10,162 nucleotides of DNA from Spirochaeta sp. (GTDB lineage Bacteria > Spirochaetota > Spirochaetia > DSM-27196 > Alkalispirochaetaceae). The stretch spans positions 1-10,162 of the forward strand of contig JAQIBO010000394.1 of assembly GCA_027859055.1 (NCBI GenBank), given 5' to 3'. This document shows, one piece after another, positions 6,445 to 10,162 of the stretch. A program made the position numbers and the translations under genes. Under the pieces are notes generated by a model that saw nothing but the letters and a program-made list of their open reading frames with translations, did no database searches and was not told where the DNA came from. Position 1 is the first letter of the stretch, and every line of letters begins with the position of its first letter.

Positions 6445-7091
6445 AGCTCCGCCGTTATCTCGACAATGCGGCGAATTGCCGCGACGTTCTCCGTTTCATC
6501 CCAGTAGCGGGTGCCGAGGAGCATACCGAGTACCGTGCCGTCGGGGGCGATGAAATACGAGGTGGGAATCCCGCGGACTCCGTAGTTCGTTGAGAGGGTT
6601 CCGTCGCGGTCCAATAGAACCGGATAACTGTACCCGAACTCGTCGATAAACCCCTGCACCGTGGCGCGGTCCTCCCGGACGTTCACCGCCACCATTCTGA
6701 ACGGCATATCTGCCATCTCCTCGTACAGGACCTCCATCGACGGCATCTCCTCACGACACGGTGGACACCACGTCGCCCAGAAGTTGAGGAAGACGAACTC
6801 ACCGGTCATATCGGTCAGAGACAAGGTTCCCCCGTCCAGGCGGGGTAATGAAAAATCGACCGCCTGTATCGAACTCCGAAACGTCTGAATCCCGATTTCC
6901 GCAAGGATCTCGCGCATTTCGGCAAGGACGGCCTCGTCGACCTCGCCTCCTTCGGCGGGAACCTCGGTGGCAGCCTGTTCCGCTTCGGCTTCCCGCTCCT
7001 TAGAACCTCCCGCAAAGACCGCTGCCGACAGAGTACCGCCGATCGCGATTATGAGTATCAGGACCCGACAGATCCGAAACGTGTGCATCAT
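6441..7091 (-). CDS. TlpA/ResA-like exported thioredoxin
   Basis: This 216-residue exported thiol-disulfide oxidoreductase has an N-terminal signal sequence (MMHTFRICRVLILIIAIGG), with a likely signal peptidase I site after AAVFA, before GGSKEREAEAEQ. A Glu/Ala-rich spacer (~30-60) precedes a thioredoxin domain. The active site WATWCPPC has Cys109 and Cys112, and the cis-proline loop is GIPTSYFIAPDG. The DFSLPRLDGGTLSLTD lead-in is typical of TlpA/ResA. Start: ATG 7091 has GGAGGAG 5 nt upstream, and a second ATG follows directly. An upstream in-frame ATG (7151) lies inside the preceding gene and would add 20 basic residues, so I rejected it. It lies 16 nt after the CPBP gene and overlaps ccdA, giving an operon. 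CcdA probably keeps it reduced. The physiological substrate is unknown. Confidence 0.9.
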   Translation of the reverse strand: MMHTFRICRVLILIIAIGGTLSAAVFAGGSKEREAEAEQAATEVPAEGGEVDEAVLAEMREILAEIGIQTFRSSIQAVDFSLPRLDGGTLSLTDMTGEFVFLNFWATWCPPCREEMPSMEVLYEEMADMPFRMVAVNVREDRATVQGFIDEFGYSYPVLLDRDGTLSTNYGVRGIPTSYFIAPDGTVLGMLLGTRYWDETENVAAIRRIVEITAEL

Positions 7092-7107
7092 ATGATCTCC
7101 TCCGCGC

Positions 7108-7773
7108 TTACGCCCCGAGTACCGCGAGGGCGACGATATTGTACGCGCCATGGCCGAGCGTAAACGCGATAAGACTCGGCCTGCGTACCCACAATATACC
7201 GAGGATCATCCCGGCCGAAAAGGCGAACACCAGGGCGAGCACGCCCTGATACCCGTGGCCGACGGCAAACAACAACGCGGCGATTACGATCGCCACACCC
7301 CGGCGCGCGTGCAACTGGCGCAGACGCAGGATCATATACGCGCGAAAAAAGAGCTCTTCCACCCAAGCGACGGTCAGCATCAGCACGCCGGTGGATACCC
7401 ACCCCCGGACCGTTTCATCGGGAAATACCCCGCTGAACACCGCTGGAGACCCGACATCGAAGCGGTCGCCGAGAAGACCGGTGACAAGGGAGAGCACGAA
7501 CAGCGCCGCTGCGATACCCACCGCCAACGGAACGTTCAGTCCGGCGGCGCCGCGAACCAGGCTTCGTTCGCCGTGGAGATCGGTCAGGTACAGAATGAGC
7601 AATCCGAACGCGACGTTACGAATTGCCGGCGCCCCCAGAGAGCGCACACCCGTATCAAACGCGGTCATATTTCCCGACGAGAGAAGACCGGGGACAACAA
7701 ACAGGGTGAAAAGGATGACCAACTCGCGAAGTCGCCGATAAAACAGAACCTGTTCCGGTGAATGTGCACGCAT
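7108..7773 (-). CDS. CPBP-family intramembrane protein (CAAX protease / Rce1-like)
   Basis: This 221-residue protein has several strongly hydrophobic segments. The conserved CPBP (ABI) motifs are all present: Glu139-Glu140-x3-Arg144 (EELFFR), Phe169-x3-His173 (FAVGH) and His208-x3-Asn212 (HGAYN). These residues form the glutamate/histidine active site in Rce1-type intramembrane proteases, so this copy looks catalytically competent. Bacterial members have mostly unknown substrates. Some are linked to bacteriocin self-immunity or protein secretion, but no bacteriocin gene is visible here. ATG 7773 is the best start, although no Shine-Dalgarno precedes it. The gene heads an apparent operon with tlpA-like and ccdA, 16 nt downstream, and is divergent from pilZ. 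The stop is TAA at 7108-7110. The family assignment is firm, the function is not. Confidence 0.87.
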   Translation of the reverse strand: MRAHSPEQVLFYRRLRELVILFTLFVVPGLLSSGNMTAFDTGVRSLGAPAIRNVAFGLLILYLTDLHGERSLVRGAAGLNVPLAVGIAAALFVLSLVTGLLGDRFDVGSPAVFSGVFPDETVRGWVSTGVLMLTVAWVEELFFRAYMILRLRQLHARRGVAIVIAALLFAVGHGYQGVLALVFAFSAGMILGILWVRRPSLIAFTLGHGAYNIVALAVLGA

Positions 7774-7782
7774 ATCGCCGGG

Positions 7783-7812
7783 ATTGTGCCACAGGGCATT
7801 ACGCAGTGTCTA
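7783..7812 (-). promoter_or_regulatory. Possible promoter of the CPBP-tlpA-ccdA operon
   Basis: On the minus strand TAGACA (7807-7812, 5/6 to consensus), an 18-nt spacer and CACAAT (7783-7788, 4/6) precede ATG 7773 by 9 nt, so the leader would be only a few nucleotides. This agrees with the missing Shine-Dalgarno. An alternative is TTATCG-N17-TAAAGT further upstream (about 7824-7852 on the minus strand). Confidence 0.3.
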
Positions 7813-7824
7813 TTTTCGCAATAC

Positions 7825-7851
7825 TTTACTTTTTCAGAAAAGAACCGATAA
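7825..7851 (+). promoter_or_regulatory. Candidate sigma-28 (FliA-type) promoter of pilZ gene
   Basis: TTTACTTT (7825-7832), an 11-nt spacer and ACCGATAA (7844-7851) match the flagellar sigma-28 consensus TAAAGTTT-N11-GCCGATAA at 5/8 and 7/8 with exact spacing. Transcription would start near 7858, just before AGGAGAGG (7860-7867). A weaker sigma-70 reading also exists (TTTACT-N16-GATAAT). The intervening sequence includes the small palindrome TTTTCAGAAAA. Confidence 0.45.
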
Positions 7852-7873
7852 TGAGGGCCAGGAGAGGCTTTTG

Positions 7874-8998
7874 TTGGGGTTCGTTATTCTCGGTGTCGCT
7901 TTTGCGCTTGTTGTCATCGCGTATGTCCTACTGCAGCGAGCGGGTGGGCTTTCCTTTCCGTGGGTCCAGTTCTACGTCCGGGGCAAAGAAAGCGGCTTCT
8001 CGTTTGGTGAAGTGAACCTGCTGCGCCAGGTGGCGATAGAAAACCGCCTCAAGAATCCGACATCTCTCTTCTGGTCCGTGAAGACCCTGGATCGATGTAT
8101 CCGATCGGCGATTGTCGGATTTCGTTCCCACCATACCACCGAACAACCCCGCAACATGGAATTTCTTGACAAGCTGTTCACGTTTCGCCGCCGCGTCGAG
8201 TTTGACCAGCCGAAATACCGCCTCGGGATCTCCTCGACGCGCGGAATCAACCCCGGTCAGACGTTCAAGATCACTCCCCCGGGTGGCGGCGTGTACATCG
8301 CAAAACTGATCGAGAACAACCGACGGTATATCGCGCTCACCTACCCGCGGGGCAAGACCGACTCTCCCGGGTTTTCCTGGCGGAACCAGGATATCAAGCT
8401 CTATTTCTGGCGCAAGGAAGATGCGGGGTATTTCTTCGAATCAAAGGTAGTCGGCGACTACATCGACCGGAAGGTCCCGATAATTCACATCGCCCACTCG
8501 GACAATATCGTCCGGGCGCAAAAACGAACTTCGGTTCGCCGGGATGCTCACGTTCCCGCCTTGCTGTTTCCGCTCCGCACGATCAATCAGGCGAACGAAA
8601 CGATTGAGGACAGCGGTGGGTATCGGTGCAAACTCATGGATATATCCGAGGATGGTGCGGCGGTTGCCATCGGCGGACGGGCAAAAGCGGGCCTGCCGGT
8701 CAAAATTCAGGCTGAATTGAACGACGAAGCGGTTGTGTTAAGCGGTGTGATCAAGTCGGTCGATTTCAAACAGCAAAACCGTGCCAGTATCCTTCACATT
8801 CAGGCGCAGCGGGCAACCGTTGGAATGCGTGTCAAAATTCTCACCTATGTGTACGGGCTCTTCGACCAGGGTGAAACCAGAACGCAGCTGAACGGGCGCG
8901 CAGAGCGAACCAACGCGGAAGACAGCGGGGGTGACGAAACACAGGGGGCGGCAACCGCCCGCCAGCGTGCTGCGGCATCAAAACAGAAGAATCCGTAA
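7874..8998 (+). CDS. Membrane-anchored YcgR-like PilZ domain protein (c-di-GMP receptor)
   Basis: This 374-residue protein is likely a c-di-GMP effector. Residues ~3-20 are one membrane helix (GFVILGVAFALVVIAYVLL). Residues ~25-110 are a segment of the kind I associate with spirochaetal PilZ proteins (WVQFYVRGKESGFSFGEVNL). Residues ~115-215 resemble the YcgR N-terminal domain (PGQTFKITPPGGG...IAKLIENNRRYIALTYP). The PilZ domain follows with an intact binding motif, Arg218-x3-Arg222 (RTSVR) and Asp256-x-Ser-x-x-Gly261 (DISEDG). The tail is hydrophilic. The frame has no ATG near the start. TTG 7874 (or adjacent TTG 7871) sits just after AGGAGAGG. A TTG at 7784 would add 30 residues without a Shine-Dalgarno and overlap the promoters. 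YcgR acts as a flagellar brake in enterics, and a motility role is inferred here, supported by the sigma-28-like promoter. It is divergent from the CPBP operon. Confidence 0.9.
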   Translation: MGFVILGVAFALVVIAYVLLQRAGGLSFPWVQFYVRGKESGFSFGEVNLLRQVAIENRLKNPTSLFWSVKTLDRCIRSAIVGFRSHHTTEQPRNMEFLDKLFTFRRRVEFDQPKYRLGISSTRGINPGQTFKITPPGGGVYIAKLIENNRRYIALTYPRGKTDSPGFSWRNQDIKLYFWRKEDAGYFFESKVVGDYIDRKVPIIHIAHSDNIVRAQKRTSVRRDAHVPALLFPLRTINQANETIEDSGGYRCKLMDISEDGAAVAIGGRAKAGLPVKIQAELNDEAVVLSGVIKSVDFKQQNRASILHIQAQRATVGMRVKILTYVYGLFDQGETRTQLNGRAERTNAEDSGGDETQGAATARQRAAASKQKNP

Positions 8999-9005
8999 CT
9001 CTTCG

Positions 9006-9034
9006 TTGATACCGCGGCGGTATTCGACTACTAT
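9006..9034 (+). promoter_or_regulatory. Predicted promoter of the secreted repeat protein, leaderless layout
   Basis: TTGATA (9006-9011, 5/6), a 17-nt spacer and TACTAT (9029-9034, 4/6) end 6 nt before ATG 9041, so initiation is expected at or beside the start codon. The only Shine-Dalgarno-like bases (AGGA, 9035-9038) are too close to the ATG to be ordinary. Confidence 0.5.
9009..9023. promoter_or_regulatory. 15-bp perfect palindrome, candidate operator
   Basis: ATACCGC-G-GCGGTAT is a perfect odd-centred palindrome that covers the end of the -35 box and most of the spacer of the predicted promoter. As an RNA hairpin it would have to open its centre and has no T-run, so a repressor site is more likely than a pilZ terminator. 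Confidence 0.45.
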
Positions 9035-9040
9035 AGGACC

Positions 9041-10162
9041 ATGCGACGGTTAATAATTGCCCTGTATCTGTCCGTTCTGATTGTGGCCGGGCTTACCGCC
9101 CAGGTCGATCGCCTTGAAACGTTCCAAGCCAATTTTTCATCTGCCAATATACAAACGCGCCTGGAAATCCTCCGCGCCGCTGACGCAGAAGATGCCGCGG
9201 AATTCGGTCCGCTGTATGGTCAGGCGCTGAGCTTTGTCGTCAGCAACGCCGAGGATCTGACCAACGAGCCGCTGCTTCGTGAGATCGCCCTGAAGGTGAT
9301 CGACCGGATCGACGCCGGAGGGTATACCCCGGCGGTGAACGACCTCTGGCGACTGTTTGAAGTCTACGATGAGACATCGGCGCGGATAGAAATCCTCAAT
9401 GTGCTCGGATCCCTGGCCGGAGAGCGGCCCGAAGAGACGGGGTATCTCGCCGAATGGGTGGCAACGCAGAACAACGTTCGTCAGGCCGGCGGTGAGGTGG
9501 ATCTCCAGGTACTGACCGCCGCTCTGGAAGCCCTCGGCGAGCTGGCGGCGCCGGTGGCGTTTGAACCGCTGCTCGACGTCATTCTGATCCAGTACCCCGA
9601 CTTTGTCACTGAGACTGCCAGAATCGCCCTTGACCAGCTTGGCGGTTCGGAGCTTGAACAGGCTGCAGAAGCAATTCGGGGTAAATACGTGACGGATAAA
9701 CCGGCGGCGTTTCTTTTCTTCATACGGGAGGACTATCTCGCCGATGCTGACAAGACCGAGCTGGCACGAATTACGCTGAACGACGCGTTGCGGATGCAGC
9801 CGAACAGCTTACGCGATCAGGAAGCGCTGCGCCAACTCCGCTTTGCAGCGGCAACGGTAATTCGGGAGGCGGAGTACGGCGACGCCACCAACGCGGTGAT
9901 TCGGCACTTCAACGAGACCGTTCTGGAGTTCGACCGCGACCGCGTAACGAAGGATCGCGTTCTTCAGGCGATAGCAACTCTGGGAGCGATGGGTACTGAA
10001 GCTGCGTCGCTCCGGCTGACCGATTACCTGGAGTTGCTGAACACGTATACTGAACGGGATCGGCCGTATGATACGCAAATTCTGCTCGCCACGATTCGGA
10101 ATCTGGAAACGCTCGACTATCCGTCTTCGTACAACGCGCTCTTTCTGACGCAGATTCTGGAA
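9041..10162 (+). CDS. Secreted helical-repeat (HEAT-like) protein, 3' end outside window
   Basis: The frame is open from ATG 9041 to the last base (374 codons, no stop). A signal peptide is clear (MRRLIIALYLSVLIVAGLTAQ), with probable cleavage near LTA-Q and no lipobox cysteine, so the product is probably periplasmic or exported. The rest is built of amphipathic helices with recurring Leu/Ala/Ile patterns and acidic turns, for example ARIEILNVLGSLAGE, DLQVLTAALEALGELAAP and RVLQAIATLGAMGTEAA, which suggest HEAT/ARM-like scaffold repeats. No catalytic motif is visible. It follows pilZ in the same direction after 42 nt but seems to have its own promoter. The repeat fold is an inference from helix periodicity and the function is unknown. 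Confidence 0.75.
   Translation, partial: MRRLIIALYLSVLIVAGLTAQVDRLETFQANFSSANIQTRLEILRAADAEDAAEFGPLYGQALSFVVSNAEDLTNEPLLREIALKVIDRIDAGGYTPAVNDLWRLFEVYDETSARIEILNVLGSLAGERPEETGYLAEWVATQNNVRQAGGEVDLQVLTAALEALGELAAPVAFEPLLDVILIQYPDFVTETARIALDQLGGSELEQAAEAIRGKYVTDKPAAFLFFIREDYLADADKTELARITLNDALRMQPNSLRDQEALRQLRFAAATVIREAEYGDATNAVIRHFNETVLEFDRDRVTKDRVLQAIATLGAMGTEAASLRLTDYLELLNTYTERDRPYDTQILLATIRNLETLDYPSSYNALFLTQILE

Noticed and set aside
7092..7151. Longer thioredoxin start at 7151
   Set aside because: It would overlap the CPBP gene and place 20 charged residues before a clear signal sequence, whereas ATG 7091 has GGAGGAG at the right distance.
7150..7761. 203-codon plus-strand frame opposite the CPBP gene
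   Set aside because: The minus strand encodes all three CPBP motifs. The plus frame is Lys/Arg/Gln/Asp-rich shadow sequence.
7831..7841. Palindrome TTTTC-A-GAAAA as an operator
   Set aside because: It is short and AT-only at the flanks, and it falls in the spacer of the candidate sigma-28 promoter, where AT-richness alone could produce it.
7852..8015. ATG at 7852 as the pilZ start, in another frame
   Set aside because: It is out of frame with the PilZ protein, lies inside the predicted -10 box, and its frame yields no membrane or PilZ sequence. TTG after AGGAGAGG explains the start without a frameshift.
8946..8960. GGGCGG-CAA-CCGCCC hairpin near the pilZ end as a terminator
   Set aside because: It lies inside the coding tail 36 nt before the stop codon, has no T-run, and codes for an ordinary hydrophilic tail.

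Overview
The window looks like a moderately GC-rich chromosomal segment from a free-living, Spirochaeta-like spirochaete. The organism call is inferred from protein resemblance only: a membrane-anchored YcgR/PilZ protein with an N-terminal layout I associate with spirochaetes, a signal sequence ending in the VFAGGSKE style common in spirochaetal exported proteins, and a secreted helical-repeat protein beside pilZ. No rRNA, tRNA, CRISPR array or insertion sequence is visible. Everything is consistent with housekeeping chromosome.

Region 1 (1-1227): the C-terminal part of a SPOR-domain cell-envelope protein with a long Pro/Glu-rich linker. Its 5' part carries an in-phase 15-bp repeat array that contains two TAA codons, and no membrane anchor is encoded downstream of them. 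The gene is either truncated or decayed, or carries errors. A perfect 9-bp hairpin spans its stop codon.

Region 2 (1228-5499): a fatty-acid synthesis block. fabZ runs leftward. accB-accC-accD-accA runs rightward from a shared divergent control region, and all three acc junctions are 4-base ATGA overlaps. Together the acc genes encode a complete four-subunit acetyl-CoA carboxylase that makes malonyl-CoA for fatty-acid elongation, and FabZ acts in each elongation cycle. A perfect 13-bp palindrome overlaps the predicted fabZ -35 box and is an operator candidate.

Region 3 (5500-7773, minus strand): a three-gene operon of a CPBP-family intramembrane protein, a TlpA/ResA-type exported thioredoxin and a CcdA-type electron transporter. 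CcdA probably carries reductant from the cytoplasm to the exported thioredoxin. The role of the CPBP protein here is unknown.

Region 4 (7774-10162): a TTG-initiated membrane-anchored PilZ protein with an intact c-di-GMP motif, preceded by a sequence resembling a flagellar sigma-28 promoter. It is followed by a secreted, helical-repeat-like protein that runs off the right edge and has its own promoter with a 15-bp palindrome.

Two regulatory themes stand out. First, genes without a Shine-Dalgarno (fabZ, the repeat protein, perhaps the CPBP gene) have -10-like boxes 6-9 nt before ATG, which suggests leaderless mRNAs, while accB, tlpA and pilZ have strong Shine-Dalgarno sites. Second, both convergent gene ends carry hairpins that straddle a stop codon and lack a T-run. 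I see no clear unprecedented system. The most novel material is in these control signals and in the interrupted repeat array.
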